A DNA stretch of 64,000 nt from Oikopleura dioica. Its lineage: Eukaryota > Chordata > Appendicularia > Copelata > Oikopleuridae. The translations under genes and the position numbers were made by a program. The notes below the pieces were generated by a model, which worked only from the letters and a program-made list of their open reading frames with translations, did no database searches and was not told where the DNA came from. Below, one piece after another: positions 19,043-30,959 of this stretch (position 1 is the stretch's first letter; every line of letters starts with the position of its first letter). The DNA is taken from the NCBI GenBank assembly GCA_907165135.1, contig OU015570.1, positions 1,612,001 through 1,676,000 on the forward strand. Direction: 5' to 3'.

Positions 19043-19358
19043 ATAACAAACGTAGTATGAAACGAATTCTGAACAGCACATCCGCGAAGTCAAGGACCGC
19101 AAGCGCGAGCGGGCCAGCAAGATCGAAGCCAAGGTCGTCCAAGTGAACACGGGCAATCTCGAGCTGCTGTCGGAAATCAAGGCCAACCGCTCTGTTATCT
19201 ACGCCATGAATGACAATCAACGCGTTCAGAATAATGTTCTACCGTCGCCTCAGCAAATCGCTGCCCGTCCGCAAGTTAATAGTAGTGCTGCCACGCCAGT
19301 TGATTATGAAACGATTATCGGAAATGGTGCCCCGAAGCTAAGCCTCGGCCTTCGATAA
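19043..19358 (+). CDS. C-terminal exon of an unknown gene
   Basis: After an AAACGTAG acceptor-like site an open frame reads YETNSEQHIREVKDRKRE... to TAA at 19358. The composition (charged helix, then Gln/Pro/Ala-rich tail ending PKLSLGLR) and GC-richer codons contrast with the surrounding AT-rich repeats. No upstream exon was found. Could be a captured or leftover host exon. Family unknown. Confidence 0.4.
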
Positions 19359-19662
19359 CAATGAGACCGTATCAAAACCAGATGAGGGAAATGGTAGGTC
19401 AAAATAAAGACGTTCATTCACTACGAATTTAAATAGGAAATCTGGAAAAACAAGAAATCTGCTAAGTGTGATTGCCCGAAACTGAGGGTCAAAAAAAAAT
19501 TACTTGTTGCTTGGAAGTATAAATCTGTTCGACACTCGAGGTAAGCATAACTAGGTTGTTTTAAAAAAGTCATTTTCAAACCCAATTTTCGGAAAATTTA
19601 CCTTAGTGACTCCCTTATTCTTTTCCTCAAAAGAGAGCCAAAACTTGAAACTTCCTTTTGGA

Positions 19663-19945
19663 CTTGGTCTAGGATTAGGGGTGACTGTTGGTGATCCAAA
19701 ATAAGATGCTCAGGATGGATCACCAAAAAATGGTGATCGAGGCCAGATGAGAAAATCAGTGCCTGTTATCTCTTCGATCAGCTCAATTGAAAGGCTTATT
19801 TTGCACAAGATATAATAATGTGACCTTTTGCGCTAAAACAAGCAAATCTACAAAAATTCTCTACTAAGAATCACCAGCGGATCACCAGGAGCCACCGAGC
19901 AACTTATTTTGGATCATCATCGGTCACCCTCAATCCTAGACCTAG
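19663..19945. mobile_element. 283-bp MITE with ~50-bp TIRs
   Basis: Left end CTTGGTCTAGGATTAGGGG and, reverse-complemented, right end CTAGGTCTAGGATTGAGGG continue to match for about 50 bp, through GATCCAAAATAAG and GCTC. No coding sequence. Target duplication not clear. Confidence 0.75.
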
Positions 19946-19985
19946 CTTTTAGATATGGTTCACGAAGAAAATTCAAAATGGACGG

Positions 19986-20488
19986 GAGAGCTACGACTTG
20001 CCGGGATTTCTGGCCAAGCTACGACTTTCCGGGATTAAATTTGCAGAATCCCGGCGAGTCATAGCTGATGTTTTAGAAACTCTAGATGACAGAACTATAC
20101 GGAAGTTAAAAAATGGAAAATTCGCCGATTATTGATTTTTTTCAATCAGTTTAAAAACCCTAACCCTAACATTAAAATAGAAAAATCACACAAATACAAA
20201 TTTACACGGTGCTTCCACCCTGGATTGGCAATCTCACTGTCAAACCACTAAGCACCCAGTTAAAAACCAAATTTAACAATAAAATATGTAACATGTTAAA
20301 AAGAAAAAATATTTCAAGTAAACTTGTATCAGTTTTGCAAAGCAAAATTTTGTAAAATTTTTACCCTAACCCTTATTTTAGAATGATTAAGCATATTTAT
20401 ATCAGAGTTTCTAGAACAGCTACGACTGGCCGTGACTTAATATGCAAGGTCCCGGCAAGTCGTGAAAATCCCGGCGAGTCGTAGCTCC
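19986..20488. repeat. Dispersed CCCGGCRAGTCGTAGCT motifs
   Basis: At 19986-20036 two reverse copies, then one forward copy at 20046-20064; at 20416-20434 a degenerate reverse copy followed by two forward copies up to 20488. The arrangement with 15965-16031 forms inverted pairs about 4 kb apart. A short CCCTAACCCTAAC run lies at 20158-20170. Confidence 0.7.
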
Positions 20489-20959
20489 CCGATAAAAACC
20501 GATTTTTACCCGAAATAAAGCTCATTTTTGGACAAAACTCCACCTCAGCTATTAGGGTTCGCACGCAAATAATTTTTTGATTTTCAAGCTTCTTAAAACT
20601 CGTTGATATTAAAATTTACAATAGTAATATTGGCATTTAGAAGAAGTTTAAATTCTTTAAAAATATAAAAATTTTTTTCAACCCTTTTTACCAAAAAAAT
20701 TTTTGATTCGTCTTTAGGCACATTTTTAGTGAAGCGGCACTAACTAGTACTCGATATATTGTAGAAAATGCCATTACGAACAATCTGTGAAAGTTTGTTT
20801 AAAATCGGTTGGTACTCCTGGGCGCCGTGGCTCTTGAAAATATGAATCCGGATCATCAAAAAGTGCGCGAAATTTGAAATTTGAAGATGGATTGACATTA
20901 TCAATGATGTCGAGAATAAAATCCAACTGTTAACTTAATAAAACTCAAAAACGAAAAAT

Positions 20960-21607
20960 ACACACTGATAAAAATTCTAGAGAAAAATTCTTATCAGTGA
21001 TAAAAATCTTATCAGCAGATGCTCAGCAGGGTGCCAACATACGACCCTGGACATGAAACTCCTAAAGGATAATCAAATCATTGTTAAAAAGCTCTTTACA
21101 AAAAATCACCTTATTTCAGATGCAGGAACATATTCATATCAGCGATACAATCCTTATCAGTGCAGGGGGATTTAAAGCTCTGCAGGGCGCCATCTATCGA
21201 CCCTGGTCATGAAACTTCTAGAGGATATCAAAATCAATAAATTAAAGCTCAGTACAAAAAATCAGCTGATTTGAGATGCAGGAACATACTCTTATCAGGG
21301 ATTCGAGCCTTATCAGTGGGGGTCTCAGCACAGCAGGGCGCCATCTATCGACCCTTGTCATGAAACTTATAGAGGATGTTTAAAGCATCGAATGAAAGCT
21401 CCGTACAAAAATCGGCTGATTTGAGATGCAGGAACATACTCTTATCAGGGATTCGAGCTTTATCAGTGGGGGTCTCAGCACAGCAGGGCGCCATCTATCG
21501 ACCCTTGTCATGAAACTTATAGAGGATGTTTAAAGCATCGAATGAAAGCTCTGTACAAAAAATCAGCTGATTTGAGATGCAGGAACATACTCTTATCAGG
21601 GATTTTT
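20960..21607 (+). repeat. Left array of ~150-bp tandem repeats
   Basis: GATGCAGGAACA recurs at 21119, 21274, 21424 and 21575 (spacing 155, 150, 151). Each unit also has CTTATCAG boxes, AGCAGGGCGCCATCTATCGA and TCATGAAACTTATAGAGGAT. The two inner units are nearly identical. Confidence 0.85.
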
Positions 21608-21979
21608 GTCTTGGTAGAGGCGATTTTCATGTTTGTCGTCCATCATAAATATCACGTGAATGCTGACGATGAAATTGCTAAATTTAGTCGCTAAACTTGT
21701 CTTATGTTATGTAGAATAGAAATACAAACACGAATCAAGGATATAAATGGGGCTCGTATGAAAAAATTAACAATCATTTCTTGTGTATGTCACGATTTGA
21801 GGACAAGTTTTTGCATGGAATTTTACTTTTCAGGTGACCTGGTCACCATATTGCAATTTTAAAAATTTTAGAACTTAATACTAAATATTCCGAGTTCTTC
21901 GTTCGACGCGCAAAGAAAGTCTTCATGGCCTCAGATTCAGTATCGCTTGCGAACCACCAGAAAGGCTTTGGGAAAAAGC

Positions 21980-23580
21980 ATAAAAAATTAAGTATATACG
22001 GCCTTAAAGAATAGCATTGATCGATGAAGAACAAAGATTTCACCTGTTGAGTCTAAGAGACAATAACATGTCGACTCATGTGCAAATGGCGGATCATATT
22101 TGTGGCGTTTTAGACAGTGACCAACTTATTTTCGGAGATGTCCTTAAGAGCAAAGTGCATGCATTTTTGTCAGGTATATTTAAGAAAGTCTTGATATGCT
22201 GACGTGAGCAATAGATATGGGTGGTGGATCCCCTCAACTCAATGCTCTTCTCGCGGAACGTTGGGGGCGAGATATTCCGACAATTTCTTGTACTCTGAAT
22301 ACTGTTGGTATGGAAATCTTAATATTTTATAGTCGAGATAACCCTACAAAATTTAAGCAAATTTCCTGTCAGAAAGATACTGTCTCAAGTATTTGAGTAG
22401 TAAGACAACGAATCTTCTCTTCCTTTTGGCGCAAATTTTGGGTCATCGTGCTGGAAGTCCGTCATTCCATTTCGACGATTCACAAACCGAGCTCAAAGCG
22501 GTACTGAAGGAAGCCAACATATCAACAAACAAGCGATTTTTCCATCCGTATGGAAATCGATTTGAGGAAAGTTGAATTTGAAAAATCATTGTTTTATCTG
22601 CAACTCTTTAGTAATCAATATCTTTAGGCTACGTTCAAGAATGCTGTCTCACTGTTTGAGATATATGATATATCATATATGACGATGTCAAGTATTTGTT
22701 CGACATTCTTGCCTATGGAAAGGATTCTGGCCGGTTTGTCGAAGTCAAAAAAGCACTTAATGGCGAAGGATGGCGTTTGATTTTGTTGGAATGCGCAGTG
22801 CTTATAATGCTGTACGTCGGGATCGCATTGCCTTTCTACAATTCTTGCCGAGAAAAAGGGGGGCATCCGGTACGGAAAAGCAAAGGTATTTCTTAGATAA
22901 AGCTGCGTTTATTAATTGAATTAAGGACTGTTTCACTCGGGCTATTGCCGCCATCGACAGGCCGCTTAGACAGCCAGAGAACACCTTCATGCGGCTCTTT
23001 GCTTCGACAAAAAATGAAAAGATGGAAGCAAACCAGAAAACTGCATACGAGTTTTTGGAAAAGAAATGTGTCAAAGGGATCTTGATGGGCGAGAGTTTCG
23101 CTGGCCTTAAGAAAAATGTGAATATTATGACGAAAAATATGCTTCTTGGAGTTCGCCAGAAGATAAAGAAGGATTTCGAGCTGTTCAAGAAATGTAAATT
23201 CCGAGAAGATGAACTTTTGACAATTTCAAATCATCGTCTTGAATCGTATGCATTTTTTCTTAATAAATAATTTATTCTTAATTAAGATGCTTTGGAGAAT
23301 TGAAATATCACCAAAAAAACTCCAAAACGTTGATGCAAATCAAATAAACAATGTTATTATTGCGAGAACCAATAGAACATTCGAGTGGATGTGGGACTTA
23401 TCATCGAATGAGCGAAATGACAACATTCTGAAAGCAAGAAAGAACAGAAGACGACGAACGCTGGAAATACGTGAAAAAAAACAGCAAGCGATTGAAGAAA
23501 GACTACAGAGAGCAAGAACAGAAACATCATTCAAAAAAAGAAAACTGAAATTTTTGCTTGAAAATGAAATTAAAATTTGA
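21980..23580 (+). pseudogene. Broken coding core of TAGGG-ended element
   Basis: Protein-like segments at 22017-22202, 22216-22380, 22393-22575, 22696-22896, 22925-23270 and 23239-23580, all plus strand, look like exons or fragments of one gene with short introns. They include QMADHICGVLDSDQLIF, GGGSPQLNALLAERWG, GRFVEVKKALNGEGWRL, a Lys-rich helix ending ISNHRLESYAFFL, and an Arg/Glu-rich tail. Position between inverted arrays suggests a transposase, but I recognise no catalytic motif and several joins are out of frame. Confidence 0.4.
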
Positions 23581-23694
23581 ATTAAAAAGACAAATGGATT
23601 GAGACATGGTTTTTTTCAAAAAATGAAGAATTTTTGATTGCGCTTTATCTTTTGTTAACTTATTCATTTTATTCATTCTATCATCCGAAATGAA

Positions 23695-24110
23695 CTGGGC
23701 CTGCCAGTTATAAGAGATGTATCACTGATAAAAAAGGATTTCTGCGTCTGAATGAGTATGGTCTTTTGTGAGTGTCATCCGTACCTCTATTTGTTCATCC
23801 TCTAGAAGTTTTATGATCAGGGTCAATGATTTGTGCCCTGCAGGGCTGATGACTGATAAGAGATATATCACTGATAAGAAAGGGTTCCTGCGTCTGAACG
23901 TCCAAGATCTATTGTGCATGTCTTCCTTTCATCCATTCTCTCATCCTATAGAAGTTTCATGAAAAGGGTAGATGATTGGTACCCCGCTGAGTTGATCACT
24001 GATAAGAGATGAATCACTGATAAGAGACGGTTCCTGCATCAGAACAAGTAAGATCTTTTGTGAATGTCTTCTTTAATTTGATTCCATCATCCTCTCGAAG
24101 TTTGAAAAAA
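23695..24110 (-). repeat. Right array of ~147-bp tandem repeats, inverted
   Basis: Units marked by TTCCTGCGTCTGAAC at about 23739, 23886 and 24028. The reverse complement shows the same GATGCAGGAAC, CTTATCAGTGAT, CATGAAACTTCTA order as the left array but is more diverged. Confidence 0.75.
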
Positions 24111-24720
24111 AGTTACTTGAGCCAAGATCTGGGCGAGCGGCGGCAATTCAGCACACGAGCGCCACCCATCCCTCGCGGCGCGCCGCGCACACCGGCGATT
24201 TTTCGCCATTTTCACGACTCTAGAACTCGGGTTCTAGTAAAGATTTTTAAATTCTGATTTCAGATTTGAAATCAGGGGAATGAATTAGGGGGACACTAAA
24301 AATGGTTATTTGTTAAGCATTTTAAAATTTTAAAATTATTTGGGTGCGAACCCTAGCGCGCTCCCCGCTGCGCGACACCGGCTTCACACCGTCTTACTGC
24401 ACTTATCCCCTCATTATGACCGGATATAAGCTAAATTAAATGACAACGCGAACTTCGACCTGGTCAAAATTCAATGCGCTTTTTGATGAGGGTATTTATA
24501 ACTTTGAGTGACAAGTATTTTAGGAGCTGATTCCTTTTGAAGTTGAGCGTCACTTTTTCTCCCTCCTGAATTCAAAAATTATGATATGAAAAAAAATCAA
24601 ACGGAGACGTAAGAGGAAAAAAAATAACCCTAGATCTGAGATTTTCATTAAATTTGAAGAAGGAAAGAAAAAGTTCTGCGCTCGTGAAAAGCGGCGCGAG
24701 TTCGCTGCGGGTGGTCCCTT

Positions 24721-25602
24721 AAGAAAGAGATCTTCAGAGAAGAGGATCTTAAAGAGAGACTTCTGGTTTACACAGACGGCTCCGGAGGAGTTGGAGGTCT
24801 CTGTGTGGAAAACTTGGGCGCAAAAGAACCCTTTTACTGGCCAAGGGGCTTTGAAAACGAAGAAATCTTTATGAAAGAAGCTTATGCCATCTTGGTTTTA
24901 CTCCAGCGCAAAGGATCGCTTCTGAAAAACAGGAGGGTCCTGATTAAACATGATAACCAGGTGGTTTGCAGCGCTTTGTATCACGGCTCGCGGACAGGAA
25001 GACTTAACGAGATGGTGTTCCGTATTCACGAGGCAGCGGAGCTACACAATATTGATCTCCGGGTAGATTATGTGAACACGAAAGAGCAACTAGCGGACGA
25101 ACCGTCCAGGACCTTCGATTTCAATGGAAAAGAGATCACGGACGAGGCTTTCGATGAAATATCACGGGCGTGGCCGCAGAAATTCACATTGGATGCGTTC
25201 GCAACGAAAGAAAATGCTCGAACGGAAAGATACATCTCCCGATTTCACGACGATCAAGCATGGGCATCGGACTTCTTCCGATTCACAAAATTGAGGCACA
25301 AAGAGGTAATCTAAGCTTTCCCCCCAAGAAAAATATCCAGCATGGTCTTTCGATACTTGGACGACTACGCCATGAACATCCCATGGGCTTTGGTGGTAAT
25401 CAAGTACGAGCGAACACCTATGGCGATGACTTTGGCAAAGAGGAGAGGTCTGAAGACTTTGAAGCTGAAGTCAAAGATAGCAGTTATTTCACCTTCGCCT
25501 CAGAAAACGGAGGAGATGGGATATTACAAGCCGATCTCCGACGCGGCGACAGTCTGGACCATTTTTAATGAGCCTGATCTGTCAAACGGTAGTGGACGGT
25601 GA
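24721..25602 (+). pseudogene. DIRS-type retroelement pol fragment (RNase H)
   Basis: The open frame reads RLLVYTDGSGGVGGLCVENL (RNase H first Asp at about 24770), continues through YAILVLLQR and KHDNQVVCSALYHGSR (second Asp), and DYVNTKEQLADEPSR (last Asp). It then reads FTLDAFATKENARTERYISR...DFF, the segment that follows RNase H in DIRS-like elements. A TAA at 25312-25314 interrupts it, but the same frame continues AFPPRKISSMVFRYLDDYAM to 25602, so the stop lies inside one domain. RT and tyrosine recombinase are not present nearby. A decayed fragment. Confidence 0.65.
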
Positions 25603-28600
25603 ATTGGGTTAGAGCAGCGGCTCTTTTTTATTCTGTTTTTGCGCCAGGGTCTCGCACTTACAAGAAGTGCGGTCTCTGCCTGCTTTCTAACTGATCTTTC
25701 TTTTCTGTCTTTTTATGTTCCGGAAGACCCGAGAAGGGATCTTTTTAAAACTTTTTAAGCGACATTTTGTTAAATCTCTAATATAAAACTCTGTCAGTTT
25801 TTGAACTTGTGTGTTTAGACGCTTCGAAATGGCTTTCATTTTTCCCCCTAAAGGAAAAGAGGAGTTTTTACATAAAAGGATAGGACATTTTTGGAGAGGG
25901 AATATGGGTAACAGAACAGTGGGAAGAGAGTAAACAAGAAATGCGTTCGCATATCACTGAGGAATTTTGCTTTTTTGCATTGTTTCTCAACGTGAGAATG
26001 AAGTTAACGTTTTTTCTTGCGCATATCGCATTTAACTTTGCTAGGTGGACCCTGGAAAATGGATAAATTGCTTGTGTTAAGTGCGCTTTCTAATTTTTTT
26101 ATTTGGGCCGGATTGCTTCGCAGTTTGGAGTATAACTGTGTTGCACTGTATCTTCCCTGCAGAACCCGGTTAAAAGGCGGGAAGTTTAGAAGCGTTGCCA
26201 TTTTTATTGGGTTAACAAGCTCGTTACCTATGGTTGTTTGCTGTAGGGTATGAGTCGAGAAGGCAGATGGCTGACTCGAGATTTCTTAGCCTTTCAATAG
26301 TCAAACTATTATCTAGAAGCCGCTCCTTATAAAGAGAAAGGCTTTCTAGCGCCGATATAGCTTCAAGTGCACAAAAACTACTTGTATCTGGTGCCTGGAG
26401 AAATCTTTTCAATATTTGAAAGGACTGTCTTTTTCCTGTGTTTTGTGAGTTTTGATTGGTGTTTACAGTAACAGGGACAAATTCTCGGCAAAGGAAGTAT
26501 CTACTTTTGAATATCTAATCTTTTAAATTCTCATATTTTCTGTTATCGCTTTTATAATTGCAGTCTATCCATGTAAGATGAAGAAATCTACGAACCTTTT
26601 GGTCCTAAAATGGGTTCATCATTGTCCAGGGCCCATGAGTAACTTTTAAGGGTATTTTCATAGAAAAGGATTATTTGAAGAAGAATTTTTAACGTTTGAG
26701 TAGATAATCACAGAAGTATTTTTAGAAGAGAAAAACGATGATAATTCTATCTTGATGCTTTGCTGTTTTTCAACGATTCGACGCTGCTTTACGATTCGGA
26801 ATTGCTTTGCTCTACGTTTAAAACATTGTGGTATTTTATTTTGACAAACAATTCGATTTGAACTTTTATGGAGAATTTATACGGCAACAATCTCAAATTT
26901 TTGATTAAAATAATAATTGGATCTATTTACCTTTCTGGATCAAGCCTTTGTTTGGACTTGCTTATTATTGGAAATTTAAAATTATTTGGTTTATTGATTT
27001 GGTTATAAATTTGCTTTGGAATTTGGAAAAGAATCGTGAGATACTGATGACGGTAACAATCACAGACATCAGTTCTCAAGACCGATAGCCGATTCAACCA
27101 ATGACGTCAATGATTCACTTATCAGTTCCCAGGGACAACAAGACCTTTACGTCACTTGGTTCCCATCAGCGATGCAACTCATCTATTGACGCAATTAGGT
27201 TCTCATAAATTCTTATCGACGATTATGGATTCTCCCTCATCAACAGTTTTTAAAATGCAAGCTTTACTAAAACCCTATCAAATTAAGAAAGTTGTTTGTC
27301 CTGAATGCTGATTCCTTAACGATAAAAATATGGCAATGGACAATGAAGTCTGGATAACTTATGAGATTACTGAGGCTAGCGAAAAATAAAAATGGACGAA
27401 GAAGCGATAAATTATGAGACAATGGAGAAAAGACGAGTTTGTGGACATGCTGGTGTCATTTGAAATAGCGAAAGATAAGATCAACATAGTTATTTCTTTG
27501 GTTGGACGATGATTAAATCCTGAAGAGTGATATTCGTCTTTATTCGTGGATCGAATCGAAATAATTGCCTTCCAGACGATATAACTAGAAAAAGTTTTTG
27601 GTCACTTTGTTGACGACGATATTTGATGATGGTCTTTGTGATCTTATGGCAAGGAGAAGACGTGGAAAACTTCTCAGGCCTTGATAAACCCGAAAAGTGC
27701 CAACATAGTGGACTTCGGTAGGTCGACAGCATGGAGAGGACGTCCGAATTAAACGATATCAAAGGTGAAGAAAAGTTTCTACACTGGATGAAGACTTGAC
27801 TTCACGCTGCCGAGAGAACGATTCTACAAGTTCTTGATAAAAGCAGAAGATATCGGGCTGAAAAAAAACGAACAAAAGAAAAAAACTCGTGGTGACTGCG
27901 AACAATTTGGCCGGAACTTTGCCCGTCACCTAATATAATTGTTTTGTCACTTTGGAAAACATTGGATTATGATGATTTGCAACTTTGTTTAATGGAGAGG
28001 CAATAAAAACAGTATTTCAAAACGAATCAACTTGGACAACGACGTGCTTTCTTGCGAACTGAAAAAAAAGAACCTGTAATTTTTTTTACGATTCGGTTCT
28101 CAAAAACAAAAAAAAATTACAAAGTATTCAAAAAATTACAAAAATATCAACTACGAACAATGATTTTTGCTTTGTATAGATTTTCCTTATTTCTTCCCAT
28201 CTTGCTTGTTTCTTCTAATAATCTTTTAAATATTTATTTAAATGATCAGATTTCCCTGGACTATTGAGTCCTGAACGTTCGTTCGGAAGGGACCTTCTCA
28301 TAAAGCTCATCCGTCAGGCGGAGCTAGGCAATTAAGCCGGTTTAGTTTTTACTTATGTTAGTTTCAAATTTATTAAAATACCTTTTCTCATTTATTCTTG
28401 CTCTTTGTGCGCGTGTGAGCGCCGGCGCGCTCATTTACTGTTATCACTCTTACGCGCGTTACTGTTTCTCATCAAAAGATTCTCTCTCTTTTTCTGCACT
28501 CACCGCGTATTCTTTCTTATGTATTCCCTTTCTAAATTTCTCCTTATTTCCTTAAATTTTGAGTTCTTTTATACTCCTCTTATAAATATTTAGAAGATTA

Positions 28601-28680
28601 ATTTTAAGATCCATTATTTTATGTTTACTGAAAATTATTATTCTGTACTTCAAATTTCATTCAATAAACATAAAAACCTT
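25603..28680. other. 3-kb AT-rich region, nothing recognised
   Basis: Short ORFs only, none with a motif; no long inverted or direct repeat was noticed. CTCGTGGTGACTGCGAAC at about 27886 resembles a primer-binding site (TGGTGAC as in element 1) but has no LTR beside it. Confidence 0.4.
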
Positions 28681-28830
28681 AGGGGGGAGGAGTGGTGTGG
28701 GGCGCTGTGCAGCCTCGTATATAAGCGGGCTCCTAGCCCGCAACCAGCACTCCTCTCCACCCTCAGGGCCAGCTCATACCAACCGCTCAGGTCTTCCAGT
28801 TATAGTGCTTAAATGCATCTTTTCACCTCT
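28681..28830 (+). promoter_or_regulatory. Possible core promoter with TATA box
   Basis: GC-rich GGGGGGAGGAGTGGTGTGGGG is followed by GTATATAAG at 28717-28725 and then a small hairpin (GCGGGCTCCTAGCCCGC). Downstream sequence is pyrimidine-rich. No gene start is evident, so this may be part of an LTR or DIRS terminus. Confidence 0.35.
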
Positions 28831-29100
28831 TTTTTTTTTCAATTTTTTCTTGTTGTTCCTTTTTCACTTGAAAGAAATGACAATAACAAATTTATATAAG
28901 AGGTACAGTTAAATTATTTGAAATTTTTTAAAATTCTTTTTTTTCTTGAATTTTTGCATTTCTTTCCCAATTTTTCATGCTTTTTATCCATCGCGGGCTT
29001 GTCGTTTTTTCAGAATCGTAATTCTGCGTTAACAGTATATTGCCTTTAGGGGACCCTTAAAGGTTTCACCTTTTTTTAAGATAAAAACCTTTTGCGGGTT

Positions 29101-29649
29101 TCATTGTTGTCTTCCTTTAAAATTACTCCGCCAGATTTTCGGACCTTGCTCTTGTAAGGTTAGATAATACAAAAAAGGTCGCGGCGCTCTAATGTCAATT
29201 CCTAGGGAAAAATTTTCGTTTTCTCCGACTGTAGGTGAGTAGTTGCAGTGGCAAAGTTGGACATGAGTGGGGAATAATTTTAGGCAACTAGGACAAGATG
29301 GTGGATTTCCGGTTAATTTGAGCTTAATTGCATTTGAAGTGTACCCTTTTTTAACTTTCGGCAGGTCACTTTTTAACATGTTGAATGGGATATCGAAGTT
29401 TATGGTCATTGACTTATTGTTAATAAGGTTTACGAAGTTGGGAAGATTAATAAGGTGAGTGTCTGTCCTTATTACTGTTAGCTTGCTCTTGAATTTTTTC
29501 TTATATTCAAGAAGAATTCGGAGGACTTCGGCTATTCCATCCGCAATGGGTGTTAACAGTATAAGAGTTGATCTTCTTTTTTGTTGGTCTTTTAAGGTGT
29601 GAGTTATAAGCCTCACCCAGGCTCCATTGGGGCAGGCGGGCGAATTCAT
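29101..29649 (-). CDS. Hypothetical 182-aa ORF with Cys/His cluster
   Basis: ATG at 29649 (MNSPACPNGAWVRLITHTLK). Hydrophobic and basic middle; near the C-terminus a C-x2-C...H-x4-C-x-C cluster (CPSCLKLFPTHVQLCHCN) could bind zinc. Family not recognised. Two shorter minus-strand ORFs lie upstream (29861-30052, 30091-30330), in other frames, and could be exons of the same gene or of an element whose start was cut by element 3 at 30530. Confidence 0.35.
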   Translation of the reverse strand: MNSPACPNGAWVRLITHTLKDQQKRRSTLILLTPIADGIAEVLRILLEYKKKFKSKLTVIRTDTHLINLPNFVNLINNKSMTINFDIPFNMLKSDLPKVKKGYTSNAIKLKLTGNPPSCPSCLKLFPTHVQLCHCNYSPTVGENENFSLGIDIRAPRPFLYYLTLQEQGPKIWRSNFKGRQQ

Positions 29650-29860
29650 TTTATTTGTCGGTTTTAACTGAAATGTGTAAGAGAAAATGCAAAAAATAAT
29701 AATTTTATCTAAAGTTGAATATAATTAAAAATTGCGTGTAAGAAGTAACTGATTGATTTTTCGTGGGGGTTGGAGGAGGTTTTCTTTTTTAGGAGCCATA
29801 AAATGAGTCAATTCTTCCTCTATTTGCCGATGGCTCCTGGCAATAAGTTATTGGCAATAA

Positions 29861-30330
29861 TTACTTATTGCCAATTACAGTAGGAAAACTCTCCTCACTA
29901 GAAATGCTATCAGCTGATTCTTGCTGCTCTGGTAAGGGTAACGCTGATACTGTTTCTCCTCCTCTTTGTGTTAAATCGAGATAGTTTGTTCGTACAAAGG
30001 GTTGGGGAACTTTAAGGTAGGCTTCAAGAGATGACTTTTTCTTGCGAAACAAGTTAAAGATGGGTTTTGAGGATCTTGAAAATAAAGGGATTATCGGGGC
30101 ATACAGTATGCCGCATACTCCTCTGGCCCTTCAAGAGTTGAGAGAATAAGATTATATAGGGCGGTGAAGATTCTTGGGTGATTATTTTCAATGAGTTTCA
30201 ATTCCGAAAAGTCGGATTGTGTAAGCAGGTTTTTAGAAATTAAAATACGAAGAAGAAGTTCGCTTTTTTCCAGACTTGAAAGAGCGTGAAAAAGAAACGA
30301 GTTCTTCATAGAAATTGGGTTTTGACTCAT
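29861..30330 (-). CDS. Two short hypothetical ORFs upstream of 29101 ORF
   Basis: 30330-30091 reads MSQNPISMKNSFLFHALSS... (79 codons, leucine-rich helices) and 30052-29861 reads MFRKKKSSLEAYLKVP... (63 codons). They are in different frames with no obvious intron between them. Both read more like protein than the opposite strand does, but no family is recognised. Confidence 0.25.
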
Positions 30331-30426
30331 AGCACTTCTTCTACAGCCACACTTCGCATTGATTGTTGGTTTGGATTGCGTTGAAAATGAGTTGCACTCG
30401 GTTGGAAATTTTCTGGCAGTTGATTA

Positions 30427-30529
30427 GGAAAAATAGGAGGAAGAGGAAAATGGACAAGAGAAACTTTTGATAAGGTCACGAGATAATACTGCTAAACAGA
30501 GGTTTAATTTTTATTGTCTTTCAAAAGAT
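30427..30529 (+). pseudogene. Coding exon split by element 3, left part
   Basis: After an AAAAATAG acceptor-like site, an open frame begins EEENGQEKLLIRSRDNTAKQ and runs into the AGAT target site of element 3. Skipping the element, the same frame continues at 47792 for another 74 codons. This suggests that element 3 landed in an exon. Family unknown. Confidence 0.35.
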
Positions 30530-30639
30530 TGTAGTAGCTAACCCTCGGGTGTGGCGCTCTTCGGGAGCTGACTCTATTTTTATCACTTCAATTCTGATCA
30601 GAGCTCTCTCGGATCAGGACCTCAGTCCAACTAACAACC
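30530..30639 (+). repeat. 5' LTR of element 3, first part
   Basis: 110 bp matching 47581-47690. Interrupted by element 2; the target AACC (30636-30639) is repeated at 36053-36056. Confidence 0.9.
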
Positions 30640-30833
30640 TGTTGTGGTAACGATTTGCCTTGCAAAAGAATCGGAGAGCAATTATCCGCGGTTTTTTATA
30701 AAAGCGTATATTAGGCTAGTTTTCAAGTTAAAGAGTGAACAGAAAACGAGGCTTGCGCCGGCGAAAGTTATGAACAGCAGGTGCACGAGGCGAATCTCCA
30801 AATAAGGGAATCGGCAGATTCGCGATCACAACA
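30640..30833 (-). repeat. 3' LTR of element 2
   Basis: 194 bp; differs from 35859-36052 by one base (GGCTAGTTTTC versus GGCTAATTTTC). Purine tract lies next to it at 30834-30842. Confidence 0.92.
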
Positions 30834-30959
30834 TCCCCCCAGATTCGACTGGCGTGAAGGTTGACCGACGCAGAGTCCAAGTTGGTGACGAGAGCGGGTT
30901 CGTCGACTTGAAGCATCCTCGTTGTCTTTTCTGATCAAATAGTGATAATAAATGATTTG

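Larger units (their letters stand above)
20553..24355. mobile_element. TAGGG-ended element with inverted tandem arrays
   Basis: The left end TAGGGTTCGCACGCAAATAA is matched in reverse at 24331-24355 (TTATTTGGGTGCGAACCCTA). Just inside lie tandem arrays of ~150-bp units in opposite orientation (about 20960-21607 and 23695-24110), and between them broken coding segments. The termini resemble those of the hAT-like element at 50232 (TAGGGTTCCGCACG), so the two may be one family. No 8-bp target duplication was found (TCAGCTAT versus GCGCGCTC). Confidence 0.6.

Noticed and set aside
20960-21607. CRISPR-like array
   Set aside because: Units are ~150 bp without repeat/spacer structure; the window is eukaryotic and no cas genes are present.
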